A DNA stretch of 50,315 bases from an uncultured Oscillospiraceae bacterium (lineage in GTDB: Bacteria > Bacillota > Clostridia > Oscillospirales > Oscillospiraceae). Position 1 is the stretch's first letter. Each line of letters begins with the position of its first letter. The notes beneath the pieces are model-generated. The model had not been told where the DNA came from and did not search any database. It worked only from the letters and a program-made list of their open reading frames with translations. This document shows, piece by piece, positions 41,555 to 49,185 of the stretch. The DNA lies in the NCBI GenBank assembly GCA_944385535.1, contig CALWXR010000015.1, positions 1-50,315 of the forward strand, written 5' to 3'. Position numbers and translations under genes: made by a program.

Positions 41555-42289
41555 ATGACCTTGTTTATTACCAGCAGCCCCTTTGTGGAAAACGGGGACG
41601 GCCCCCTTCTCAGCAACGCCAACGGCTTTGTGGACGCCATCCGGGAGGCCCTGCCCCCACTGGGCCGTCTGCTGTTTGTCTGCTCCGACCCCTGGCGGCG
41701 GGATCTGACCTGCCGGTTCGCCGCCGATGTGATCTGCGCCTTCGCTTCTTCCGGGATTTTCTTCAGCCAATTTCACGTGCTGGACGGAGAGAACGGCGAT
41801 CTGGCGGAAGCGCTGATTTGTGACAGCGACCTCCTCGTCCTGGCTGGGGGCCACGTACCCACTCAGAACGAATTTTTCCAAAACATCCGTCTGCGGGAAG
41901 CCCTGGAAGGATTTGAAGGGGTGGTCATGGGCATCAGCGCCGGTTCCATGAACTGTGCCGATACCGTCTACGTCCAGCCGGAGGAGGAAGGAGAGTCCAG
42001 TCCGGACTTCCCCCGGTTCCTGCCCGGCCTGGGTCTGACCGGCGTAAACATCCTGCCCCATTACCAGAAGTGCAAAGATAGCATCCTGGACGGAATCCGG
42101 TTGTTTGAGGACATCACCTACCCGGACAGCTTCGGAAATACCTTTTTTGCCCTGCCTGACGGCAGCTACTTCTACCAGGACGAAACCTGCCTGCTTCTTC
42201 GGGGAGAAGGGTATCTGCTCCGGGACGGGGTTATGACCCAGATCGCCGAAACCGGCGAAGAAGTGAATATGGGAGAATTGGAACTGTAA
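41555..42289 (+). CDS. Peptidase S51 (PepE/cyanophycinase-like) protein
   Basis: 244 residues. The likely nucleophile Ser is in GISAGSMN near residue 128, after GGHVPTQNEFFQ; TGVNILPHYQK supplies a conserved His. The S51 family includes Asp-dipeptidase PepE and cyanophycinase, but many members such as this have no known substrate. The start at 41555 follows ACGGAGGG, 13 bases after the pseudouridine synthase stop; probable third gene of the hprK operon. Followed by the MITE-like element. Confidence 0.85.
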   Translation: MTLFITSSPFVENGDGPLLSNANGFVDAIREALPPLGRLLFVCSDPWRRDLTCRFAADVICAFASSGIFFSQFHVLDGENGDLAEALICDSDLLVLAGGHVPTQNEFFQNIRLREALEGFEGVVMGISAGSMNCADTVYVQPEEEGESSPDFPRFLPGLGLTGVNILPHYQKCKDSILDGIRLFEDITYPDSFGNTFFALPDGSYFYQDETCLLLRGEGYLLRDGVMTQIAETGEEVNMGELEL

Positions 42290-42319
42290 GGCAAGGCCTC
42301 AGCGTGTTAAAATATGCTC

Positions 42320-42517
42320 TGGCGCGGCAGCGCCCATGGCTCCCTTTACACAAGGGAGCTGGCACAAATCTCTGATTTGTGCCTGAGGGATTGTGCGGCA
42401 GGCAGTAGGTATTCGCCGAACTTAGGGCAAAAAGGTATCATTTTACCGCAACAATCCCTCCGTCACGGCTTACGCCGCGACACCTCCCTTTGCACAAGGG
42501 AGGCTTTGGCGCGGTGC
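42320..42517. repeat. MITE-like element with about 60-base terminal inverted repeats
   Basis: The left arm (42339-42396) reads GGCTCCCTTTACACAAGGGA then GCTGGCACAA to GAGGGATTGTGCGG. The right arm (42446-42505), read on the other strand, gives GCCTCCCTTGTGCAAAGGGA through GAGGGATTGTTGCGG. Each arm also folds on itself: CTCCCTT/AAGGGAG and GGCACAAATC/GATTTGTGCC on the left. About 50 unique bases lie between. No coding frame. I recall this GAGGGATTGT/CTCCCTTG palindrome as frequent in gut Clostridia genomes. No clear target duplication was found. Confidence 0.75.
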
Positions 42518-42625
42518 CTATCTGTAAACCGCTATGCGCAAACTTACTTTTCGACAGTTTATATGCCGCCCACCCGGGCGGCATCTTCGTTTTTATCGGC
42601 GCGCTTCCTCCCCACGGAACCCGGA

Positions 42626-43225
42626 TCACTTTTTAGGACGCCATTTTCGGCAGAACACAACGCCCGACAGCGCCGCCGGGACCAGAATCCATATCCCCAG
42701 CGCCGCCATGGGGATATACACGGAAGCCTTCAGATTCCCAACACCCCCAAAGCACAAGATCCCGCAGGGAATGGACAGATAGCCCAGACACCGGTGGGCG
42801 GCGATCCAGGCTTCTTCATCCCGCACGGTCCAGGGCAGACGCAGCCCGGTGTAGCGGTTAAAGGGGATCTTGGTCGCCGCGTTTCCAAAAATCAGAATCA
42901 GCGACCCAAACAGAACCGGCAGAACCAAGGTTTGCTGCCAGGGAGAAAGCTGAATCACACCGTACTCCAATAGGGCGCCGAATGCCACCAGCCCCGCCAC
43001 GGCGATCAGGTTCAGCGCCGTGACAAACCGTAGGGTTTTCACTTTGGGATTCTCGGCCGATACATTGGACAGCTCCGGAAGATGCCGGAATAGAATAACC
43101 ACAGACGCCAGAGCGCACAACAGGACCGGCGCCATGGACGAAATCCCGCCGCCCATGGCAATGGCAAGCACCACCGCCAGCCCGGACAGCGCCCCCAGGG
43201 TAAGCCGCAGCCTACGCTCTTTCAT
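42626..43225 (-). CDS. SdpI-like membrane protein
   Basis: 199 residues with six to seven membrane helices. FNRYTGLRLPWTVRDEEAWIAAHRCLGYL matches the SdpI/YhfL motif (NRxxGxRxPWTxxxxxxWxxxH). In B. subtilis SdpI gives immunity to the cannibalism toxin SDP and also sequesters the repressor SdpR at the membrane. The start at 43225 follows AGGAGGTG and overlaps the regulator gene by 14 bases. No sdpABC toxin genes are in the window. Confidence 0.85.
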   Translation of the reverse strand: MKERRLRLTLGALSGLAVVLAIAMGGGISSMAPVLLCALASVVILFRHLPELSNVSAENPKVKTLRFVTALNLIAVAGLVAFGALLEYGVIQLSPWQQTLVLPVLFGSLILIFGNAATKIPFNRYTGLRLPWTVRDEEAWIAAHRCLGYLSIPCGILCFGGVGNLKASVYIPMAALGIWILVPAALSGVVFCRKWRPKK

Positions 43226-43508
43226 TGGGCAGCACCTCCTGTGTATTCGGATAGTCAAACAGTTCCGTCAAATAGAGGAACATCTCCTCCACCGCCGACA
43301 GATTCAGCGAGTAGATGATCTGATTGCCTTTGCGCTCACAGGTCACGATCTCCGCCTTTTTCAGCACATCCAGATGGCGGGATATGGACGGCTGGGCAAT
43401 GTCAAAGTGTTCCACAATCTCACCGGCGCTGAGATTCTTCCACCGAAGCAGCTTGATGATCTCCCTTCGGTAGGGATTGGACAGCGCCTGAAAAAAGCCT
43501 TCGTTCAC
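43212..43508 (-). CDS. ArsR-family repressor (SdpR-like)
   Basis: 98 residues, winged helix-turn-helix: PYRREIIKLLRWKNLSAGEIVEHFDIAQPSISRHLDVLKKAEIVTCERKGNQIIYSLN. It has no cysteine pair for metal sensing, which fits the SdpR group. Starts with GTG preceded by AAGGGGG. First gene of an operon with the SdpI-like gene; its promoter contains a palindrome that should be its own operator. Confidence 0.88.
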   Translation of the reverse strand: MNEGFFQALSNPYRREIIKLLRWKNLSAGEIVEHFDIAQPSISRHLDVLKKAEIVTCERKGNQIIYSLNLSAVEEMFLYLTELFDYPNTQEVLPNERA

Positions 43509-43523
43509 AGCAATGCCCCCTTC

Positions 43524-43552
43524 AATATAGCATGTTTGCTATATACTGTCAA
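43524..43552 (-). promoter_or_regulatory. sdpR-like promoter with overlapping operator
   Basis: TTGACA (43547-43552) and TATATT (43524-43529) on the minus strand, spacer 17. ATATAGCA-AACA-TGCTATAT (43525-43544) is a perfect dyad with 8-base arms covering the -10 and most of the spacer, so bound repressor would block polymerase. Autoregulation is inferred. Confidence 0.8.
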
Positions 43553-43612
43553 GCAGATCAAGACGGCATGGTTTCCGTTTTCCAAGCCTATTTTTACCAC
43601 GCTCCACCTGTT

Positions 43613-45193
43613 TTACCCCAGCGGCCGGATATAGCTTTCCAGCACATACCCCCGCATCCCCTGATAATCCACATAGGCAAAGTCCCCGGAGACTGCCAGC
43701 CGGGTAAAACGCTCGTCCTTTAAGATTTTGGTAATGGCCCGGGCCCCGGTGTCCGGCTGGGTGCGCAGGGTGATGAACTCCTGACAATCCGCCGCATATT
43801 CCCCCGCCGCCACCGGCCGGAAGGATTCCTCCACCGGGTATTTCTCTTCATCGGTAAAGTGCCACCACTCATTGTAGTACCCTTCAAAGCCGTATTTTTC
43901 CATGGTCTGCTGAAGAAGCCGGGCGTTGTCCGCCGCCTGTTCCTCCACGTCCGAGTAGTCCCGATCCGCCAGATGAGTAAAGTCATCAAAGTCCGTGGGC
44001 ATGGGCAGCGCATTTCCCTGGGCGTCCACCAAAGTCACGTCCACCGTATTGCCCCGGCTGTGATTGCTGTAGCCTTTGTTGGGATCGGCCACATAGCTGG
44101 CGTCTGGATATACCTCCCACAGCCGGAACTGGGCGCTTACCGGCCGGAAGCCGTCCCAGATCTTCAGCCCCAGGCCTTGCTCCTCCAGTTCCTGCTGGAC
44201 CTTCTGAAGCTTCTCCAGTGTCCCATAGCGAAGATAGGCCTCGGTAAAGTCATAGATCACCTGGCCGGTAAAGTTATCCTCCGTGGCGTAGCGCAGCTCC
44301 TGGAGAATGCCGGGAATGTGATCCGACACTCGCACCATAACCATATCTGACCCTTCCGGGGTATATTCCATGGGCGCAGCTTCCTGCGTCGGCTCTGTGA
44401 ACAGGGCATAGAATTCTTCATTTCCCGACCAGTCATACTGGTAGAACACCCCCTCGCTGAGCCAGGTGGCGCAGTTGTCCGTAGCCATGGCGATGGTTTT
44501 CCATTGTCCATTTTCCAGTTCCAGGGTCAGCCTGGCGGTAAACCAGCACTGCGCGCCGCCGTGCAGCTCCCAGGAACCGGTAAGCCACTGCTCCAACCGG
44601 GAAAGCTTCTCCGGGTCGGTAAGGGTATGTTTCCCGTTCCAGTCCAGGGTGGCGCTGCGGATCCCCTGGAGCTGACTGGGCCGCACCGGCTGCTCCATAC
44701 CCAAATTCTCTACCGCCTGTCGGATCAGGACGGTCAGTTCCTTGCAGTCCGCCGCGGAAATCCGGCCCCGCCCTACCAAGTCGCCGCAGGCCAGAAGCTC
44801 CCACCATTCCTCCTGATAAAACAGGAAGATGCCGGAACCGCTGTCCCCCTCCTGCCAACGCCGCTCAGGATCCGCCGCTTCTATCGCCGCCTCATAGGCC
44901 GCCAGCCAAACTTCCTGATCCTCTGGAGTATAGTAGCGGCAGTCCTCCCCTTCCACCACCACATCCGTGGGGCGCAGCATCACGCAGATGTTTTCCGGCT
45001 CACGCTTTAAGGTGAGCACCGGAATAGACTCCGGCATGGTGGTCTCTTCCGCCGGTAAAGGCTGAGGCAAAGAGGTCTCTTCCGCCGATATCGTCTGCGT
45101 CAGCGTTTCCCGGAATCCATCCCATTCTCCGCAGCCGGTAAGGCTCACCAGCACAGCCAGCGCCACCAGGCAGACGGTTCTCCAGCGTTTCAT
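43613..45193 (-). CDS. VanX-like D-Ala-D-Ala dipeptidase lipoprotein with C-terminal SH3 domain
   Basis: A 526-residue lipoprotein (lipobox SLTGC, Cys21). Residues 60-270 match no family I know. Residues 290-450 are an M15D (VanX/DdpX) peptidase: DGFRP (347-351), SNHSRGNTVDV with zinc ligands His378 and Asp385, and EWWHF with Glu442 and His445. The last 60 residues look like an SH3 domain (ITLRTQPDTGARAITKI ... VDYQGMRGYVLESYI). Such enzymes split D-Ala-D-Ala; outside the cell this points to wall turnover rather than vancomycin resistance, as no vanH/vanA-like genes are near. Confidence 0.85.
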   Translation of the reverse strand: MKRWRTVCLVALAVLVSLTGCGEWDGFRETLTQTISAEETSLPQPLPAEETTMPESIPVLTLKREPENICVMLRPTDVVVEGEDCRYYTPEDQEVWLAAYEAAIEAADPERRWQEGDSGSGIFLFYQEEWWELLACGDLVGRGRISAADCKELTVLIRQAVENLGMEQPVRPSQLQGIRSATLDWNGKHTLTDPEKLSRLEQWLTGSWELHGGAQCWFTARLTLELENGQWKTIAMATDNCATWLSEGVFYQYDWSGNEEFYALFTEPTQEAAPMEYTPEGSDMVMVRVSDHIPGILQELRYATEDNFTGQVIYDFTEAYLRYGTLEKLQKVQQELEEQGLGLKIWDGFRPVSAQFRLWEVYPDASYVADPNKGYSNHSRGNTVDVTLVDAQGNALPMPTDFDDFTHLADRDYSDVEEQAADNARLLQQTMEKYGFEGYYNEWWHFTDEEKYPVEESFRPVAAGEYAADCQEFITLRTQPDTGARAITKILKDERFTRLAVSGDFAYVDYQGMRGYVLESYIRPLG

Positions 45194-45225
45194 ATCCGCT
45201 CCTCCTATGTTTTCTCATTGGAGCC

Positions 45226-45254
45226 ATCATAGCACAGCTTTATTTCAGCCGCAA
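45226..45254 (-). promoter_or_regulatory. Promoter of the VanX-like gene
   Basis: TTGCGG (45249-45254) and TATGAT (45226-45231) on the minus strand, spacer 17; AGGAGG before the ATG. Confidence 0.65.
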
Positions 45255-45264
45255 GATTCCTAAG

Positions 45265-45318
45265 AAAAAATTAAAGAAGCACCCCGGATCCTTGGGCAAT
45301 GTCCCAAAATCCGGGGTG
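45265..45318 (-). terminator. Terminator of the symporter-creatininase-esterase operon
   Basis: CACCCCGGAT and ATCCGGGGTG arms with an inner TTGGG/CCCAA stem; minus-strand T run (TTTAATTTTTT). Confidence 0.75.
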
Positions 45319-45326
45319 TTATCTCG

Positions 45327-46682
45327 TTATTCGCCCACCGCTTTGTTGGTGAGCATGGTGTAGCCCAGCTTTGCCATATTCACAGCGCCCATGCGGGTAG
45401 CTCCCTCTCCCAAGCGCAGAACCTTACCCTGCCCCTTGGTCATAGGCAGCCAGACGGTGAGGCCCGCGCCGTTGGGATCGCCGTACTTACAGAAGTTGGT
45501 CAGATAGTCGGTCATTTGACTGCTGAGAATCTGATCCTTTTCGGTCATGGGACGCCAGCAGTTTTCCAGGGTGCCGAACCAGTACCACAGGTCGCTGGAA
45601 TGCCATGCGCCGCAGTTGTCTCCCGGCAGCTTCCGGTCAAAGAACCAGGCGTAGCTATACTTTTCCTGGGCGGCGCACCATTTTTTCGCCATGTGGAACA
45701 GCATGGGAGGCATCACGTCATGACTGGTGGTGCCGCACAGATAGGGGATCTTTTTCTGTTTTCCCTGAGCCAGCAGCTCCGTCCCGCTGCCAACGATGAA
45801 CCGTCCGTCCAGCACCGGACTGCAGCCGCCCATCATCTGGTTCTTCTTCACCGCCTGCCAGGCGGCAAACAACTCCTGCGCAGGCAGTTCCCGGAATTGG
45901 TTCAAGGTCAGGCATCCCGCCTGCTCCATGACCGCGTGCCAGAAATCGTAGTTTTTCTCCGGAAGGGCGGGGCTGATCATCTTGGTAACACCGCCGCCGC
46001 TGCTCATCACCGCCTTGTGAAACAGTCCCTCGGTCAGAGGGCTTAAGGCATGCTGCTGAACGCTCATGGCTCCGGCGCTCTGGCCCATGATGGTGATGTT
46101 TTCCGGGTCTCCCCCAAAAGCGGAGATATTGTTCTTTACCCACTTCAAGGCGGCCAGCTGGTCATACAATCCGTAGTTGCCGGTAATCCCCGCCTCCTGC
46201 TTCAGCTCCGGCAGACAGGCAAAGCCAAGAGGCCCCAGCCGGTAGTTGACGGTCACGCCGATCACGCCTTTCGCGGGCCAGATGGGGCAGTCAAAGTGCT
46301 TTTCGTGCCCGCATCCGCCGGTAAAGCCGCCGCCGTGGATGTATACAAGTACCGGCAGCCGATCCCCTTCCTTGGCGGTGTCCGGGGTAAAGACGTTTAG
46401 AAACAAGCAGTCCTCGCTGTAGGAATAGCGCTCCCCTTTTCGAAACTCGTTGTAGTAAAAGGCCTTTTCCGGCACATCCGCTTCATTATAGAAGGCCCTG
46501 GGCTGGTAGGAGCAATGTCCATAGGCCGTGGCGTCATAAATCCCCTCCCAGCCGGTCACCGGCTTGGGATACTCCCAGCGTCCGGCAACGGCATAGCGGA
46601 TGCCTTTATAAGCAGCCACCCCGGTTACCCGCCCCGCGCTGCCCTGGACGGGGCCGCAGGGGGTATTAATCATGTATTCCAT
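45327..46682 (-). CDS. Type B carboxylesterase family protein
   Basis: 451 residues, alpha/beta hydrolase. Oxyanion hole VLVYIHGGGFTGG, nucleophile in IMGQSAGAMS (Ser about 203), and EDCLFLNVFTP typical of type B carboxylesterases. Cytoplasmic, no signal peptide. Last gene of an operon after a symporter and a creatininase-family protein, so it probably removes an ester group from the imported compound. A little shorter than the usual 480-550. Confidence 0.88.
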   Translation of the reverse strand: MEYMINTPCGPVQGSAGRVTGVAAYKGIRYAVAGRWEYPKPVTGWEGIYDATAYGHCSYQPRAFYNEADVPEKAFYYNEFRKGERYSYSEDCLFLNVFTPDTAKEGDRLPVLVYIHGGGFTGGCGHEKHFDCPIWPAKGVIGVTVNYRLGPLGFACLPELKQEAGITGNYGLYDQLAALKWVKNNISAFGGDPENITIMGQSAGAMSVQQHALSPLTEGLFHKAVMSSGGGVTKMISPALPEKNYDFWHAVMEQAGCLTLNQFRELPAQELFAAWQAVKKNQMMGGCSPVLDGRFIVGSGTELLAQGKQKKIPYLCGTTSHDVMPPMLFHMAKKWCAAQEKYSYAWFFDRKLPGDNCGAWHSSDLWYWFGTLENCWRPMTEKDQILSSQMTDYLTNFCKYGDPNGAGLTVWLPMTKGQGKVLRLGEGATRMGAVNMAKLGYTMLTNKAVGE

Positions 46683-46704
46683 AGACGGTTCCTTGTTCTC
46701 GGAA

Positions 46705-47541
46705 TCAATGGTTCCGGTTCCAGGCGGACATCATCCAGGGGTACTTCTTTTCGTTCTCCAGGCCGTATTCCTCCAGCTTCCGTAGCTGCTCCACCACGTG
46801 AGGCATATCCATCCGCTGTACCATTTTTTCAATAAGCTCCGCGCCGATATCCGCCATCTCCTGCCGGGTCTTTTCATCAGGAATATCCGGGGTAGCCATA
46901 TGGTCGCCGTTTTCTCCGAAGCAGTAGCCCACGGCGGCGCTCTGATAGCCCAGACTGAACAGATCGTTAAACTGGGCGCAGGACTGGGGCTCCTTGTGGT
47001 CGTAGCCGGTAACAAAGGGCACATCCTCCAGCCGGTTCATGATCTTGTAAGCGCCCACAGTAATGTTGTGAAAGTCCGCCATGAAGTTTTTCAGCAAATC
47101 CTTATTCTTCCCTACCTGCATCATGCAGTCCATGTACAAAATGGGAACGCCGGTCTCATCGTAAAAGTCCCGGATCATGGGGCAGATGGTCATGTGGGCA
47201 GGTCCGTGGAAGCTGAGGTAGATCTGTCGCTTAAAGCCCTGGCGCAGCAGGCTGCGGGCCAGGGCGCCCAGATAGTCGATGCCCTGCCGGACGGACACCT
47301 GCACCGTGCCCCGTCCGGAGCCGGTAGCGCCCGCGTAAAAGTAGGGCAGTCCTGTAAGCACCAGACCGTCGCAGCTTTCCGCCATTTTCAGGCAGTAAGC
47401 CTCGGAGATCACCGTCTCGCAGTCCAGGGGGAAGCCACCGTGCATTTCCGTGGTGCCCACGGGTACCAAGATAATATCGTTGCGGCTCAGGTATTCCTGA
47501 ACCTCGCTGTTAAGCATTTTACCTAAAATTCGTGTACGCAT
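46705..47541 (-). CDS. Creatininase-family amidohydrolase
   Basis: 278 residues. ILVPVGTTEMHGGFPLDCETVI carries the metal-binding Glu, His and Asp of the family; IYLSFHGPAH replaces the usual GHGGN, and GYDHKEPQSCAQF replaces HAGxxETS, so the second half of the active site is divergent. Members include creatinine amidohydrolase and enzymes of riboflavin, F420 and mycofactocin pathways. The substrate here is not creatinine with any certainty. Lies 22 bases before the esterase gene; GGAGAATCGGAT precedes the ATG. Confidence 0.8.
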   Translation of the reverse strand: MRTRILGKMLNSEVQEYLSRNDIILVPVGTTEMHGGFPLDCETVISEAYCLKMAESCDGLVLTGLPYFYAGATGSGRGTVQVSVRQGIDYLGALARSLLRQGFKRQIYLSFHGPAHMTICPMIRDFYDETGVPILYMDCMMQVGKNKDLLKNFMADFHNITVGAYKIMNRLEDVPFVTGYDHKEPQSCAQFNDLFSLGYQSAAVGYCFGENGDHMATPDIPDEKTRQEMADIGAELIEKMVQRMDMPHVVEQLRKLEEYGLENEKKYPWMMSAWNRNH

Positions 47542-47580
47542 ATCCGATTCTCCTTTGATTTCAAGTGGGAATTACCAAAT

Positions 47581-47606
47581 TCCCCCGGCGAGTATCCGCC
47601 GGGGGA
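47581..47606 (-). other. Intercistronic hairpin after the symporter gene
   Basis: TCCCCCGGCG pairs exactly with CGCCGGGGGA. No T run on the minus strand; probably a stability or partial-stop element between symporter and creatininase genes, as between livJ and livH. Confidence 0.55.
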
Positions 47607-47619
47607 GGTCAGGTATGTT

Positions 47620-49014
47620 TTACTTCTGAGCCTTCCGGGCGGTCAGCTCCGCGCGGATCTCCGGGGTGATGTTCCAAACGAACTTGAACGCAACCCAGGA
47701 GCCGATCAGAGCGATGGCGGGAATCACCAGGCACAAGGTCTTGATGCCGGTGATGGTGGCGGCGCTCTGGGTAGCGGCGCCGGCCTGATAGCCGATCCAA
47801 CCCAGAGCCAGAACCGCGGCGGAATTGCCAATGGTCTGTCCGATGCGGCGGGACAGGTTAAACACACCGTAGATGGTACCCTCTGCCCGCTTGCCGGAGA
47901 TGTACTCGTTGTAGTCGGTAACCGTAGCCACCAGGCCCCACTGCATGAAGATGGACACGCTGCAGAAACCGCTGGCAAAAGAGCTCCACACCATGTAAAC
48001 GGCGGCGGGAATATCCATGGTCATCACCGCAGCGTACAGGCCCAGATACAGAGCGGAGCCCAGGAGCAGACAGGCGCGAACCATTTTTTCCAGACCAATC
48101 TTCTTGCTGACCACGGGGCACAGCGCCAGAGTGCCCAGGCTCAGCACCATGCTGAAAGCGCTCTGGGTGCTCATAATGCCGATATCTCCCAGCACATCGC
48201 CGTACATGTAGGAGCCCAGGGTGGAGGCCACATACTGCTGGGTGCAGATGCAGATGCCGTGGATGATCAGCGCCAGGAACGCCCGGTTTTTCCGGAACAG
48301 GTCAAAGATGTCAGAGACTTTCATGCCGCCGGAGCCGCTGCCGGCCGCCTCCACGACCGCCAGGTTCCGCTCCTCCGTCCAGAAGTAGTGGAGCAGGCAG
48401 AACACGAAGCCGATTACCGCGCAGATGGCGGCGCCCATGCCAAAGGCAAAGGAGGTATCGCCGTACTTTGCCAGCAGCTGGGGCAGGATCATCAGGGGCA
48501 GCATATTGCCGATCAGGGAGCCAAAGCCACGGGCGGAGGACAGCGTGGAGCGCTCGCCGTCGTTGTTGGCCATGGCGCCGAGCAACGAGCCCATGGGGAT
48601 GTTGAACATGGTGTAGCAGGCCTCGTACAGGATCTTGCACACGAACAGCACAGCCAGCATAGCTGCGCCTTCAAAGAAGGTGGGCACCGTCCAGAAGCCG
48701 ATGGCGGTAATGCACAACAGGGGCGCTACCCGCAGCAGCCAGGGGCGGAACTTGCCCTTGGGATTTTTGCTCTTGGCATACATTTTGTCCATCAAGATGC
48801 CCATCAGGGGATCGTTGACTGCGTCCCAGATGTTCCAGATGACCAGCAGAGTAGCCAGAACGGCGGTGTTGACATGCAAAACATTGGTGTAGTAGCGGGT
48901 AACCATGGAGCCCATCAGGGCGAAGGTCATGCATCCGCCCAGGTCTCCCATTGCATAACCGATCTTATGCTTCATGGTCAGACCGCTTTGGGATGCGGCG
49001 GTTTTGTTTGCCAT
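47620..49014 (-). CDS. GPH-family (MFS) cation symporter
   Basis: 464 residues with about twelve helices. KIGYAMGDLGGCMTFALMGSMVTRYYTNVL and WNIWDAVNDPLMGILMDKMYAKSKNPKGKFRPWLL are the hallmark loops of glycoside-pentoside-hexuronide symporters (MelB type). It imports a sugar or glycoside-like compound with a cation. First gene of the operon with a creatininase-family hydrolase and an esterase; divergent from an AraC regulator, its probable activator. A GGAGG lies eight bases upstream of the ATG. Confidence 0.9.
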   Translation of the reverse strand: MANKTAASQSGLTMKHKIGYAMGDLGGCMTFALMGSMVTRYYTNVLHVNTAVLATLLVIWNIWDAVNDPLMGILMDKMYAKSKNPKGKFRPWLLRVAPLLCITAIGFWTVPTFFEGAAMLAVLFVCKILYEACYTMFNIPMGSLLGAMANNDGERSTLSSARGFGSLIGNMLPLMILPQLLAKYGDTSFAFGMGAAICAVIGFVFCLLHYFWTEERNLAVVEAAGSGSGGMKVSDIFDLFRKNRAFLALIIHGICICTQQYVASTLGSYMYGDVLGDIGIMSTQSAFSMVLSLGTLALCPVVSKKIGLEKMVRACLLLGSALYLGLYAAVMTMDIPAAVYMVWSSFASGFCSVSIFMQWGLVATVTDYNEYISGKRAEGTIYGVFNLSRRIGQTIGNSAAVLALGWIGYQAGAATQSAATITGIKTLCLVIPAIALIGSWVAFKFVWNITPEIRAELTARKAQK

Positions 49015-49066
49015 TTTTTGTTTCCTCCGTTTCTTTTTTACGGGTTTTCTCCCCCGTTTTTTTCCG

Positions 49067-49094
49067 TTTATATTTTAACAAACATAGCATGCAA
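49067..49094 (-). promoter_or_regulatory. Promoter of the symporter operon
   Basis: TTGCAT (49089-49094) and TATAAA (49067-49072) on the minus strand, spacer 16. Weak -10 and overlap with an AraC-site-like repeat fit an activated promoter. Confidence 0.4.
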
Positions 49095-49099
49095 TTAAA

Positions 49100-49135
49100 A
49101 TTGCGATTTTTGCATTCTCTATTGCAAATCCGGCA
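49100..49135. promoter_or_regulatory. Possible AraC-type operator direct repeats
   Basis: ATTGCGATTTTTGCA (49100-49114) and ATTGCAAATCCGGCA (49121-49135) match at 10 of 15 positions and lie 21 bases apart, two helical turns. GCAATT-AA-AATTGC is just upstream at 49091-49104. They lie between the divergent symporter and regulator promoters. Confidence 0.4.
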
Positions 49136-49150
49136 ATTTCATGATATACT
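49122..49150 (+). promoter_or_regulatory. Promoter of the AraC regulator
   Basis: TTGCAA (49122-49127) and TATACT (49145-49150), spacer 17. The second operator-like repeat overlaps the -35. Confidence 0.7.
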
Positions 49151-49185
49151 TTTAACAAAATCAACAAATGGAGGAGTTGATATTT

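Noticed and set aside
42290-42625. Prophage or integrase attachment site beside the MITE
   Set aside because: No integrase, tRNA or phage genes nearby; the palindromes are explained by the MITE-like arms.
43613-45193. Vancomycin resistance locus
   Set aside because: Only the VanX-like peptidase is present, with a lipoprotein signal; no vanH, vanA/B, vanR or vanS neighbours.
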